A stretch of DNA of 49,384 nt from an uncultured bacterium (GTDB lineage Bacteria > Electryoneota > Electryoneia > Electryoneales > Electryoneaceae): the NCBI GenBank assembly GCA_913009835.1, contig CAJVXH010000004.1, positions 1 through 49,384 of the forward strand. Reading direction: 5' to 3'. The first letter of the stretch is position 1; each line of letters opens with the position of its first letter. Positions 34,371-43,087 of the stretch are shown here, in pieces. Position numbers and translations under genes: made by a program. The notes under the pieces were generated by a model. That model did no database searches. It saw only the letters and a program-made list of their open reading frames with translations, and was not told the DNA's origin.

Positions 34371-35380
34371 TGAACGAACCGAACGAAAAAACAGCCAAGA
34401 GCATGGGTCGTGTCATAGATTTCCTCGAAGTCAAACAACTATTCGAGGATAACGAGGAACGCCTGGGGCTGAAACTGCTGGCCGGATCTGAAGGATTTCA
34501 ACGTCAGATCGAAGTGAAACATCTTCACAGACCAGGCTTGGCACTGGCTGGATACATCGAGCTGTTCTCCTACGAACGCATTCAGATTCTGGGAAACACA
34601 GAGATCTTTTATCTCCGTGGACTCGATGATGAAGCGAGGCTGGCGTCCATCAAGAAAGTGATGGAGTTCGCTATCCCCTGCCTGATTATTGCCAACGGCA
34701 GCCAACCGCCGATGGAACTGTTGGTGCAGGCTAGCGAACACAAGATCCCGGTGTTCGGGACGCCATTATCCACTACCGACCTCACCCATTTGCTCAGCGA
34801 TTATCTCGATGACCAGTTCGCGCCAACCATTAGTGTGCACGGTTCGCTGGTCGATGTATACGGCACCGGAATGCTGTTGACCGGACGATCAGGCATCGGC
34901 AAATCGGAAATCGCGCTCGATCTCGTCGAACGTGGACATCGGATAGTGGCTGATGATCGAGTTCGTATTGACAAGAAGGCGGAAGGGGTACTCATAGGCA
35001 CCGCACCCGAAGTTACGCGTCATATCATGGAAGTTCGCGGTGTTGGACTTATCGACGTAAGACGTATGTTCGGTGTACGTGGTATTCGTGTGCAAAAACG
35101 TGTTGAGGTGGAGGTTCATCTCGAAGAATGGGATGAGACCTTTGAATGGGAGAGAGTAGGGTTGGACTATGAGTCCACCAAATACATCGGGGTGGAAGTA
35201 CCGCTATTACGACTGCCCATCTTCCCCGGGAAAAACATCTCGATGATTGCGGAGGTGATAGCTCTACAAATCCATCTGCGCGTTTATGGGCTTAACCCCG
35301 CTGAAGAGATGCATCGAAGGATGGCGGAAGAGATGAACCGTCGCAAAGTTAAAAACTACTTGATCCGGGATTTCGAATAA
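34370..35380 (+). CDS. hprK: HPr kinase/phosphorylase
   Basis: A 336-residue HprK/P of usual length. The N-terminal regulatory domain is followed by Walker A GRSGIGKSE (about residue 172). Then come ADDRVRID, the HprK signature VGLIDVRRMFGVRGIR, and PLLRLPIFPGKN. It phosphorylates and dephosphorylates Ser46-type sites on HPr. HPr itself is not in the window. It overlaps hpf (TGATG) and the EIIA gene (TAATG), so the cluster is tightly coupled. Confidence 0.95.
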   Translation: MNEPNEKTAKSMGRVIDFLEVKQLFEDNEERLGLKLLAGSEGFQRQIEVKHLHRPGLALAGYIELFSYERIQILGNTEIFYLRGLDDEARLASIKKVMEFAIPCLIIANGSQPPMELLVQASEHKIPVFGTPLSTTDLTHLLSDYLDDQFAPTISVHGSLVDVYGTGMLLTGRSGIGKSEIALDLVERGHRIVADDRVRIDKKAEGVLIGTAPEVTRHIMEVRGVGLIDVRRMFGVRGIRVQKRVEVEVHLEEWDETFEWERVGLDYESTKYIGVEVPLLRLPIFPGKNISMIAEVIALQIHLRVYGLNPAEEMHRRMAEEMNRRKVKNYLIRDFE

Positions 35381-35769
35381 TGGTTACCGGAGGATTGGTC
35401 GTTACGCATGGGAAGCTGGGAGAAGTTCTCGTGCACGAGGTCGAACACCTCATTGGACGGCAGGACAGCTTTAAATCCTTGAGTACCCTGGGCATGTCAG
35501 CAGGTGAAATCACCGAAAAAGTGCACAATTTAATCGGAAACGATCAATACATCGTGTTTACCGATACGCCGGGGACGTCCCCGACCATACGTTCATATGC
35601 CGCTATCCAGAATGATCAGGCGGTGGTCAGTGGTGTCAACATCGGCATGTTGTTATCCTTCATCATGAATCGTGAGACGATAGATTTCAGAGAACTCACC
35701 GAACGGATGGTCCGAGATGGCCGTCGCTGTGTGGAGGTAAAATGGTCGCGCAACCAGCAGGAGATCTGA
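35380..35769 (+). CDS. PTS mannose-class EIIA domain protein
   Basis: A 129-residue single-domain EIIA of the mannose/fructose/sorbose class. The phospho-acceptor His10 is in LVVTHGKLGE and the family motif FTDTPGTSPT follows. It would take phosphate from HPr and give it to an EIIB such as the next gene product. It overlaps hprK and the EIIB gene. No EIIC or EIID component is encoded nearby, so it may have a regulatory role. Confidence 0.9.
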   Translation: MVTGGLVVTHGKLGEVLVHEVEHLIGRQDSFKSLSTLGMSAGEITEKVHNLIGNDQYIVFTDTPGTSPTIRSYAAIQNDQAVVSGVNIGMLLSFIMNRETIDFRELTERMVRDGRRCVEVKWSRNQQEI

Positions 35770-36236
35770 ACGGGCTCGTTGTAAGAGTGGACGACCGCCT
35801 GTTTCATGGTCAGATACTCTACGGCTGGGCGAATGGATGGGCAGAGGCAATATGGCTCGTTCATGATATTGTCGCCGCAAATTCCACCGAAAGAGCTCTC
35901 TACGAAGAGCAAATGGAGGGAGTCAAAGGCGGTATCCTCACTATTGATGAAGCCCTCGCACGTTATCATAGCAGTGGCTGTAGTGTCGGACGATGCCTGC
36001 TCATTGTTGCGAGTTGCGTAGACCTGAAGCGTCTCATCGACGGTGGCGCCAGACCATACGAAATTCATCTCGCCAATCTCGGTGAAGGTGAGGGGAAAAT
36101 CTCTATTGCGGATTCCGTTAATCTCAGCAAGGACGATTGCAATATCATCGAGAATCTTCAGGCAGACGGCCTATCCATCTGTCTTCGCAAATTGCCACAA
36201 TCTGAGACCAAACCAGTAGTAATACCGAGCGAATAG
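35742..36236 (+). CDS. PTS mannose-class EIIB domain protein
   Basis: A 164-residue EIIB of the mannose class. The phosphorylated His22 is in VRVDDRLFHGQILYGW (the family motif is RxDxRxxHGQV) and DIVAANS follows. It ends the hpf-hprK-EIIA-EIIB operon, overlapping EIIA by 28 bp with GGAGGT three bases before the ATG. In a complete mannose PTS it would phosphorylate the sugar held by EIIC/EIID; these are absent here. Confidence 0.9.
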   Translation: MVAQPAGDLNGLVVRVDDRLFHGQILYGWANGWAEAIWLVHDIVAANSTERALYEEQMEGVKGGILTIDEALARYHSSGCSVGRCLLIVASCVDLKRLIDGGARPYEIHLANLGEGEGKISIADSVNLSKDDCNIIENLQADGLSICLRKLPQSETKPVVIPSE

Positions 36237-36617
36237 CACGCACTCCAACTTCATCAAACATGGCAGGTTGAATATGTGATTTGAGTGAAGGCTGACATCA
36301 TTACGGTGTACCCGTTGGTCACTTCATGGAGAAATCACACGCGCCCTCCTCAAGCTGTCGCGCTCTGCCTCATTGTATTACACCCACCCTCATCTCCATT
36401 CCAGCTAATGCTCAACTGCTCTGGCGTGATTAGGTATAGAATCTTGATTATCACTCTTGAAATAACAATCCCATTGGCAATACCTTTGGCTTTTCATCCA
36501 ACAGCAGTTGTATATTTCCGGCCACGTGAGGGTTGCACTTAACGCAAGCCTCACTCCATGACTAATTCCATCGACCCAAGCATCTACCGGCCAGCAAACC
36601 AAAGATCCGGAGATATG
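36237..36617. other. Intergenic region after the PTS operon
   Basis: No supported gene and no clear terminator. TTGAAA and TACCTT near 36457-36486, 18 bases apart, could form a weak promoter for the CHAP-domain gene. Evidence is thin. Confidence 0.35.
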
Positions 36618-37382
36618 ATGAGTATTAAAATCCCGTTCGGCGAAATTCCACCCTACCCGGGAGAGCTTGTTGAAGGTGAAGAGAGTGAAAATGTCAAGCT
36701 GTTCCAGGAACTGCTGACATTGGTGGGTTTCACGGTTGAGATTGACGGTGTTTTCAGCGTGGCAACTCGCAACGCTCTACGTTCCATGACTGGCATCAGC
36801 ACCATCAATGAGACGGTCTGGAGCATTCTGACTGCGAGCTTCAGCCATGCTCTTCGCGAGATCCCAGCCAAACCGACATTGGAGGCCACCGCTCTGGAAT
36901 ATGCCAAACGTCACCTCAAATCCGGCGCACGTGAGCTCAATGACAATGCAGGCCCGTGGGTGAGATTATACACTCGAGGCTATGACGGACCGGAGTTCTA
37001 CTGGTGCGCGGGATTTGTTTCTTTCTGCATTGCTCAGGCCCGAAATACCGTTGACCCTTTACCCCTTAGTCATGCCTACACAGGGATTCCCTATTCTCTG
37101 GGCTGCGATGAATTGGGGGAGTGGGCGCGTGACAATGGAGTGTTGATCACAAATCCCGAGCAGCACTCAGTTCAACCGGGAAGTGTTTTCCTGGAAGGAT
37201 CGGCCGATTTTGATCTCGAAACTAATCCCAACTATACACACACTGGATTTGTGGATGAATTCTACGGCGATAGCTTCACATCGGTTGAAGGAAACTTCAA
37301 GGACAAGGTGTTCGCCAAGTATCGTGCATTCGGAACACGGGTAATCCACTTCATCGATCCCACCGTAGCGGTTATCGCTTGA
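36618..37382 (+). CDS. Peptidoglycan-binding plus CHAP-type amidase/peptidase protein
   Basis: A 254-residue protein. An N-terminal peptidoglycan-binding-like domain (VKLFQELLTLVGFTVEIDGV, FSVATRNALRSM) is followed by a CHAP-type domain with the catalytic Cys in WCAGFVSFC and His in YTHTGFVDEFY. It would hydrolyse peptidoglycan peptides. No signal peptide is visible, so it is either released in some other way or acts intracellularly. The ATG at 36618 has GGAG 5 bases upstream; an upstream ATG at 36558 has none. Confidence 0.8.
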   Translation: MSIKIPFGEIPPYPGELVEGEESENVKLFQELLTLVGFTVEIDGVFSVATRNALRSMTGISTINETVWSILTASFSHALREIPAKPTLEATALEYAKRHLKSGARELNDNAGPWVRLYTRGYDGPEFYWCAGFVSFCIAQARNTVDPLPLSHAYTGIPYSLGCDELGEWARDNGVLITNPEQHSVQPGSVFLEGSADFDLETNPNYTHTGFVDEFYGDSFTSVEGNFKDKVFAKYRAFGTRVIHFIDPTVAVIA

Positions 37383-37424
37383 GCGAGTAGGATGAAAGTG
37401 GCGGCCTAGATCATCTTAAACCAA

Positions 37425-37463
37425 AACCGGGGACATTCGCATCTATAGCGAATGTCCCCGGTT
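37425..37463. repeat. Perfect 16-bp hairpin AACCGGGGACATTCGC
   Basis: The arms at 37425-37440 and 37448-37463 are exact complements around ATCTATA. Neither strand has a T-run. It lies between two convergent genes and may be a structured repeat or a T-tract-less terminator. Confidence 0.8.
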
Positions 37464-37565
37464 AATACTCTGTCAGATTCTGGAGTCACTGTTCCCGTGT
37501 TTTTCCCAGGACTCAAGACTCAGGACTATGAGATCCTTCACCTTGCCACCGGCAAGTTTCAGGAT

Positions 37566-37589
37566 GATTCATCGCTACCGCGATGAATC
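37566..37589. repeat. GATTCATCGC hairpin overlapping the protease stop codon
   Basis: GATTCATCGC (37566-37575) and GCGATGAATC (37580-37589) pair perfectly around TACC. The hairpin reaches into the stop codon of the minus-strand subtilisin gene. Confidence 0.75.
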
Positions 37590-39777
37590 ACTTCATCAGC
37601 ACAATCTTCTGCATCATCGACTTGGTGCCTGCCTGCGCGGAAATGAAGTACACACCGCTTGACAAGTCAGATGCGTCGAACGTGAAGGTGTGTTGACCAG
37701 CACTCAAACGACCATTCTGAAGCTGTGCAACTTCCTGGCCCAGTCCGTTGAACACTGACATCTGTACTTCCTCAGTGTACGGCAGCGACAAGGTGACGCT
37801 GGTCGTCGGGTTGAACGGATTCGGATAAGCCTGGCTTAATCCAAAGTCGCTTGGCAAGCTCTGCCAGCTAACATCATCGTCAGTGGTATACTGTTCAAAG
37901 CCCTTGGTAGCCCAAATTTCACCAGCCGAATCAACTGAATTGCCCAGCTTGATGAATTCAAAGCTATCCGATGCCAGATCGTTCGGATAAGTCAGACCGG
38001 CCTTGATAACGTATGTGTATGATCCAGCAGGAGCACTGCCTGGAACATGCTGGGAGAAGTTATTCACGACTATGTCGATCCCGGTGCGGAATATCACGTT
38101 GTAGGTATCAACATGGTAAGTGTTCGAGTTCGGCAAGATCGCTTCGATCCAAACCACGCCCGGGGTGTTCGATCCGTAGTTATTCTCGATCAAGACGTCG
38201 AAAATCATGTTGCCGCCACCTGGCGGAATGTAGTACGGTGGGGTAACGGACGGAGTAATGGTAACCGTCAGATCATCACCGGGGCCGGGGTTATACTGCG
38301 AAGCCGCGTAACAGTCGATCCGACCGCTGCCGAAGGTGTTGTCCTTGCCAGCCGCACCGAGTTCAACTGCGGTCATCTCCAACGCCTCGCAAATCTCTGC
38401 TGGTGTCAGAGTCGGATTCTGGGAGAGAAGCAACGCCGCCGCGCCCGCAATGTGCGGGGTAGCCATGGAAGTACCACTCCAGCCATACTGTACATATCCC
38501 GTATTACTACTATAATCCAGCGATTTCACGTTCACACCTGGAGCGCAGACATCAGGCTTGTATAGGCCATCACCTGGGGAATAATCAAAATCATACCAGG
38601 GAGACACATTGTCCCATGTCACGGGACCACGGCTTGAGAAACTGGCTATAGTGTCGTTGTCTTCTGTTGCACCTGCGGTGATCACACCACCTGTGCCACC
38701 GGGTTCAGTCTGATCCGCATGCAGCCATGGTGGTGGAACAGTACCAGGAGTTCTAACGTTATTCGGAATCGGATACCAGTTCTGGTAGGATCCTTCGTTA
38801 CCAGCGGCCACAATACTCACAATCCCGGCAGCGTTCATCAGATCATACTGTTCGCGGAAGGCTTGCTTAATGGTAGTGGAAGCGCTCGTCCAACCAGCTG
38901 ACAAACTGGTTACGTCCACTCCATGAGCGATACAGAAGTCCAGTGCATCCCAGGTATCTGATTCAACACCACTACCCCCGGAGCTGAACACCTTCAATGC
39001 CATCAGGGTAGCGTCGGGAGCAACACCTGTTTGCGAACCAGCAGTACCATCACCTAATGCTGTTCCTGCAGTGTGGGTACCATGACCGTTATCGTCATAA
39101 GGATTGTTGTCGCTGTTGTAGAAATCGTAACCGTGATTAGGATAAGAACCACCGCCATCCCACATGTGATCAGCGACATCCAGGTGGTTATAGTTCACGC
39201 CCGTGTCAATAATCGCCAGCAGGACGCCTTCACCAGTGTAACCATCAGCCCAGACATCCGGCGCGTTCACAATATTGATACCGGTAACGATTTCGTCAAG
39301 CTCATCAGCCATTTGCGCTGGAGAGACAGGATCTTCAAACACTTTCTCTTCCTGTGAATAAAGAATCTCCATGATATCTTCACGGTTAGAAAGAGAATTG
39401 ATGGAGGCTGGTGTACCATGGAATGATACAGCGTTGGCGAGCTTCAGAGAACGAATACGCTCAACCGTACCACTCTGCTCCAGTTCATAGAGATAGTCGA
39501 GCAATGCATCCTGTGACCGGTCCGCACGCAAGCTGACTTCATTCCACATCACAGCCTTGCGCTCGTCTGCACGGAAACCTTCAACCATCGCCGAAAGCTC
39601 TTCAACGTTGTGACGTTGCGCCATCAAGACCACAACCGGAATCATATCTGAGGCTGATGCCTCAGCCAATACTGGCTGCAAGTCTTCACCAATCAGGGTA
39701 GGAGCCGCCTGAGCTGTGCCAACGAGTAGCACGGCGACAAATAGCATCGCAAAAATGCTTCCAAAACGGGATCTCAT
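37588..39777 (-). CDS. Secreted subtilisin-like (S8) serine protease with type IX sorting domain
   Basis: A 729-residue exported protease. The signal peptide ends near GTAQA (residue 24) and an inhibitor-like propeptide follows. The catalytic triad is Asp191 (AIIDTGVNYNHLD), His232 (NGHGTHTAG) and Ser437 (GTSMATPHIAG). The last 80 residues or so, from YPNPFNPTTSVTLSLP, form a type IX sorting domain ending KIVLMK. It is likely exported, processed and held at the surface or released to digest proteins. The sorting domain is similar to those of the FG-GAP protein and the 1010-residue protein in this window. Confidence 0.95.
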   Translation of the reverse strand: MRSRFGSIFAMLFVAVLLVGTAQAAPTLIGEDLQPVLAEASASDMIPVVVLMAQRHNVEELSAMVEGFRADERKAVMWNEVSLRADRSQDALLDYLYELEQSGTVERIRSLKLANAVSFHGTPASINSLSNREDIMEILYSQEEKVFEDPVSPAQMADELDEIVTGINIVNAPDVWADGYTGEGVLLAIIDTGVNYNHLDVADHMWDGGGSYPNHGYDFYNSDNNPYDDNGHGTHTAGTALGDGTAGSQTGVAPDATLMALKVFSSGGSGVESDTWDALDFCIAHGVDVTSLSAGWTSASTTIKQAFREQYDLMNAAGIVSIVAAGNEGSYQNWYPIPNNVRTPGTVPPPWLHADQTEPGGTGGVITAGATEDNDTIASFSSRGPVTWDNVSPWYDFDYSPGDGLYKPDVCAPGVNVKSLDYSSNTGYVQYGWSGTSMATPHIAGAAALLLSQNPTLTPAEICEALEMTAVELGAAGKDNTFGSGRIDCYAASQYNPGPGDDLTVTITPSVTPPYYIPPGGGNMIFDVLIENNYGSNTPGVVWIEAILPNSNTYHVDTYNVIFRTGIDIVVNNFSQHVPGSAPAGSYTYVIKAGLTYPNDLASDSFEFIKLGNSVDSAGEIWATKGFEQYTTDDDVSWQSLPSDFGLSQAYPNPFNPTTSVTLSLPYTEEVQMSVFNGLGQEVAQLQNGRLSAGQHTFTFDASDLSSGVYFISAQAGTKSMMQKIVLMK

Positions 39778-40102
39778 CGTGTCATCCTCACGTTACGTGT
39801 ATGTGTGCTTTCCCACGAAAAAACATAATAAGCAGAATCTTCAGGAAGATGGGGGGGATTTGAATCGATACCTGTGACAGGGAACACTATTGAAGATCCT
39901 AAGAGGTGATATGGCGTGGAGTCACACCCGGAGATCACTACTGGACCCTAACAACGCTCTCGCACCATCTCCTATTCTGTATCCTACTGAACGTTTCTGC
40001 TGATTGCAGAATAGACCCGCAAGTTAAAGCAAAATGTTCGAACATTGCAATAAATATCCGAAGAACTCCAAAGATAATAGTGAGGAACAATGCCAAAGAA
40101 AA
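39778..40102. other. Intergenic region upstream of the subtilisin gene
   Basis: No supported gene. GAGGATGACACG precedes the subtilisin ATG. The right end holds the T-tract of the terminator at 40103-40126. Confidence 0.4.
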
Positions 40103-40126
40103 CGCCGCATACGATCGTATGCGGCG
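40103..40126 (-). terminator. Rho-independent terminator after the foldase gene
   Basis: A perfect 24-bp palindrome CGCCGCATACGA/TCGTATGCGGCG is followed on the minus strand by TTTTCTTT. It lies 33 bases past the stop of the PpiD-like gene. Confidence 0.88.
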
Positions 40127-40158
40127 CTCAGGAGTCAAATTGTAATCAACAACTCAGA

Positions 40159-41970
40159 TCAGTAGCTGCTGAAATAGAGGTAACGATAGTCCTTTACATC
40201 AAGCGTTTCACGCTCGATGTCAATCCACTGAGTGAAAAGATCCTGTTGTATCTTCTGGGCTATCTCACTGTAAAGCGCATCCCGATTAGCATCGAACTCG
40301 TCCATGGGTGGTGTGCTCAAGGAGTCAAGACGGATCATATAGTAGCCCTTTTCACCCTTGAAAGGTTCAGAGATCTGACCGACCTCAAGATTGAATGCCA
40401 CATAAGCAAAGATGTGATCACGACCCACGGTGCTGATGAACTCATTGGCCTTAAATGGACGGCGTGTGTCGCGGACTTGAATTCCTTCAGCTTCAGCGAG
40501 AGTTTCAAGAGTACCGTCCAGCTCCAGTAACCTGGAGTGCAGACGCTCCATCTCCACCCTTCCAAGCTCATATTGATACGGCTTCAACAGATCAGGTAAG
40601 AGACGATTCTTCACTTCTTCGAACGATGTTACGCTGTCTGGACGCTCTTCAATCGTGCGAAGAACTACCCACGAACTCCGGAATTCATAAGTGGGAGTAA
40701 TATCACCAATCGGACGTTCAAACATATAGTTCGTCGCTGACATATTTCGACCCAGACCCGGAATTATGCCGTTGTTCTGAATCTCCATCGTGTCAATATC
40801 CATATTGTAGAGCTCTGCGGCAGCCTCGAACCCACTCTCTTCCGCTTCATCATGGAATGACATGGCGCGGTTACGGTTTTCCTCTTCCGATTGCGGGCTG
40901 AGTTGAATGTTGATCAGAATGTGAGAGGCGAGCACTTCAGGCCCGTTCTCAGTCTCACGCTCATCCATCTTCTTGATGATGTGGAAACCGAACTGGGTCG
41001 GAATCGGACCAACAATTTCACCTACCTCTGCCTTGAAAGCAGCCTTCTCGAAGGCCTCAACCATACGGTCACGACCAAACCATCCCAGATCACCGCCGTT
41101 CTCGGCACTACCGTCATCGCTGTATGCTGCGGCCAGATCTGCGAAGGATTCACCCTCTTCACAACGATGCTTCAAGTTTTCGGCCAGACGCATGGCGGCA
41201 ACAGTATCCTCGCGTGTCGGCTCCTTTTTAATCAACACATACTGGCTGAGGATAGCTCCATTCACCTTGAATTCGTCCATCCGATCACGGTAGGCCTGGC
41301 GTAACTCATCTTCAGTCACTACGCTGCTGTCAACGTCAGTGTGCCGATTATCCACCACGATGTAAGATGCAACAGCAGTCTGATTTGCACGGACGTATTC
41401 ACGCTTTAGATCTTCCTCGCTCACGTGAATCACCGCTCCGAGACGACCCATCATCTTCTGACGAATCATCTGAACCCGAGTGACGCTTTCCAGGTTGAGC
41501 ACAAAATCAATGTTGCTCGGATCGGAGATTACTGACTGATAAAGCGCCCAGTCAAACGCACCCGTCGAGTCTTGTAAGTTCGGATTGTTCATTATTTGAG
41601 GAGGAGGAGAATGACGCACAGTCATAGCGACTTCAGCGTCTGAAATCGTTATCCCAGCCTTCTGCTCAGCACGCTGGAGCAAACGTTCATTTATGAGCGC
41701 ATCCCAGGCTTCCTGACGGAGCTGCTCGGCTCGAGTTTGCGGAATTTCACCATCCGGATAACGTTGACGCTCCATAGCGAAACGATCCTGCACTTGCTGC
41801 TCATACTGATCGCGCGTTATATCTTCACCATCAATCTTGCCCACGACACCCGGCTTCATGGGACCAGTGAAACCGCCCATGCCCCATGAGAAAATAATCG
41901 TGCCTATAAATGCGAACACCAGAACCCAAAGGATCACGGCTGTGTTTTTTCTCAACGATGACATCATCAT
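40159..41970 (-). CDS. Membrane-anchored peptidyl-prolyl isomerase, PpiD/SurA-like
   Basis: A 603-residue protein with an N-terminal membrane anchor (LRKNTAVILWVLVFAFIGTI), a SurA/PpiD N-domain, and a parvulin core with NGGDLGWFGRDRMVEAF and TQFGFHIIKKMDE. The C-terminal half has a second, weaker parvulin-like segment (EVGQISEPFKGEKGYYMIRL). It helps periplasmic and outer-membrane proteins fold. The start at 41970 is the first of three consecutive ATGs after AGAGGTCC; the longer frame to 42060 adds an implausible N-terminus. A terminator follows at 40103. Confidence 0.92.
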   Translation of the reverse strand: MMMSSLRKNTAVILWVLVFAFIGTIIFSWGMGGFTGPMKPGVVGKIDGEDITRDQYEQQVQDRFAMERQRYPDGEIPQTRAEQLRQEAWDALINERLLQRAEQKAGITISDAEVAMTVRHSPPPQIMNNPNLQDSTGAFDWALYQSVISDPSNIDFVLNLESVTRVQMIRQKMMGRLGAVIHVSEEDLKREYVRANQTAVASYIVVDNRHTDVDSSVVTEDELRQAYRDRMDEFKVNGAILSQYVLIKKEPTREDTVAAMRLAENLKHRCEEGESFADLAAAYSDDGSAENGGDLGWFGRDRMVEAFEKAAFKAEVGEIVGPIPTQFGFHIIKKMDERETENGPEVLASHILINIQLSPQSEEENRNRAMSFHDEAEESGFEAAAELYNMDIDTMEIQNNGIIPGLGRNMSATNYMFERPIGDITPTYEFRSSWVVLRTIEERPDSVTSFEEVKNRLLPDLLKPYQYELGRVEMERLHSRLLELDGTLETLAEAEGIQVRDTRRPFKANEFISTVGRDHIFAYVAFNLEVGQISEPFKGEKGYYMIRLDSLSTPPMDEFDANRDALYSEIAQKIQQDLFTQWIDIERETLDVKDYRYLYFSSY

Positions 41971-42280
41971 AAAAAGGACCTCTGAAAACCTTTTGAATAC
42001 AAGAATTCTGGAAGACAGGGAATATGGGAAACCGAACACACAGGTGCAACCGAGTTTCACTCTCCTCCATTTGGGCTCCTCTGGCTCTCAATGCGTAATA
42101 ATGTGGCACCGTTAGAGCAACTCAAATCATCAACCTGCATCTGAATTCATACGAGGGAATGGCTTAACAAGATCCGATCAACAGGCTCCTGGGAAAGCAC
42201 ATTGATGTACCACAAGGCTAACTTGCTACGTACAATAGCGAAGTGTTGAAGCAAACAGGAACAGATCAAGAGGAGGCAGC

Positions 42281-42766
42281 ATGCCGAGGATTGCACTGGC
42301 AACTTTAACGTCAGGGATGGAATTCGTTGCACGTACAGGCAGTAATCACGAAATACGCATGGACGCTCTCGAAAAGAGCGGCGGATCTGATAATGGACCT
42401 CGCCCGGCAGAGCTCCCATTCGTAGGATTGGCAGGCTGCACCGGAATGGATGTCATAAGCATTCTGCGCAAAATGAGGCAGGAGCCAGTCACATTTCAGG
42501 TCGAGGTCGAAGGTGTCGAACGTACTGAGGAACATCCTAAATACTGGAAAAGTATCCGCGTTATCTTCACAGTTACAGGTGAAGTTGAACCTGCGAAACT
42601 TCAAAAAGCAATTGACCTATCTCGCACTCGCTACTGTGGAGTGTCGGTCAGCCTGAGACCTGCCATCGATATTCAATATGTCTACATACTTAACAACTCT
42701 GAGACTGTAATGGACCCGGCGCAGGTGACAGCCTCAGGTGAGGGTGAGAAGAAGTTAGCTGTTTAA
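42281..42766 (+). CDS. OsmC/Ohr-family peroxiredoxin-like protein
   Basis: A 161-residue protein with the family's two reactive Cys segments: FVGLAGCTGMDVISILRKM in the first half and RTRYCGVSVSL in the second. It reduces organic or lipid hydroperoxides in the OsmC subfamily. GAGGAGG is 7 bases upstream of the ATG. It lies alone between convergent or divergent neighbours. Confidence 0.93.
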   Translation: MPRIALATLTSGMEFVARTGSNHEIRMDALEKSGGSDNGPRPAELPFVGLAGCTGMDVISILRKMRQEPVTFQVEVEGVERTEEHPKYWKSIRVIFTVTGEVEPAKLQKAIDLSRTRYCGVSVSLRPAIDIQYVYILNNSETVMDPAQVTASGEGEKKLAV

Positions 42767-43087
42767 AGTGCTTTTTCCGCGAATTTCGCTGACTCATTAT
42801 TCGCGATTTATGAGTTCTCACTGTGCCAAAGGTGTTCGCAAGTAAATGCTGTGCTTAGTATCTATTGTCTAAGCACAGAGTTATATACTTTCCCCTGGAA
42901 TTGTATTCCTCCGAATCGTGATTTTCTTGGCCCGACTTAAGTCTCCAAAAGCCAAAAACAGGTGTACTCTTGGAGCTCAATAGCAGAGTATTATCTGTTT
43001 CAATTTGTGTTGTGATCTCATTTAGAATTATTATCAATATACCGTTGACGACTTTCTCGTTCACTAGTCAAGCAAGAATCTCAAGAT
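42767..43087. other. Intergenic region upstream of the HD-GYP gene
   Basis: No supported gene. The stretch 42960-43050 is AT-rich and probably contains the HD-GYP gene promoter, but no clean -35/-10 pair stands out. Confidence 0.4.

Noticed and set aside
42855-43064. Minus-strand open frame of 69 codons upstream of the HD-GYP gene
   Set aside because: No ribosome-binding site and composition like non-coding DNA; it probably overlaps the promoter region of the HD-GYP gene.
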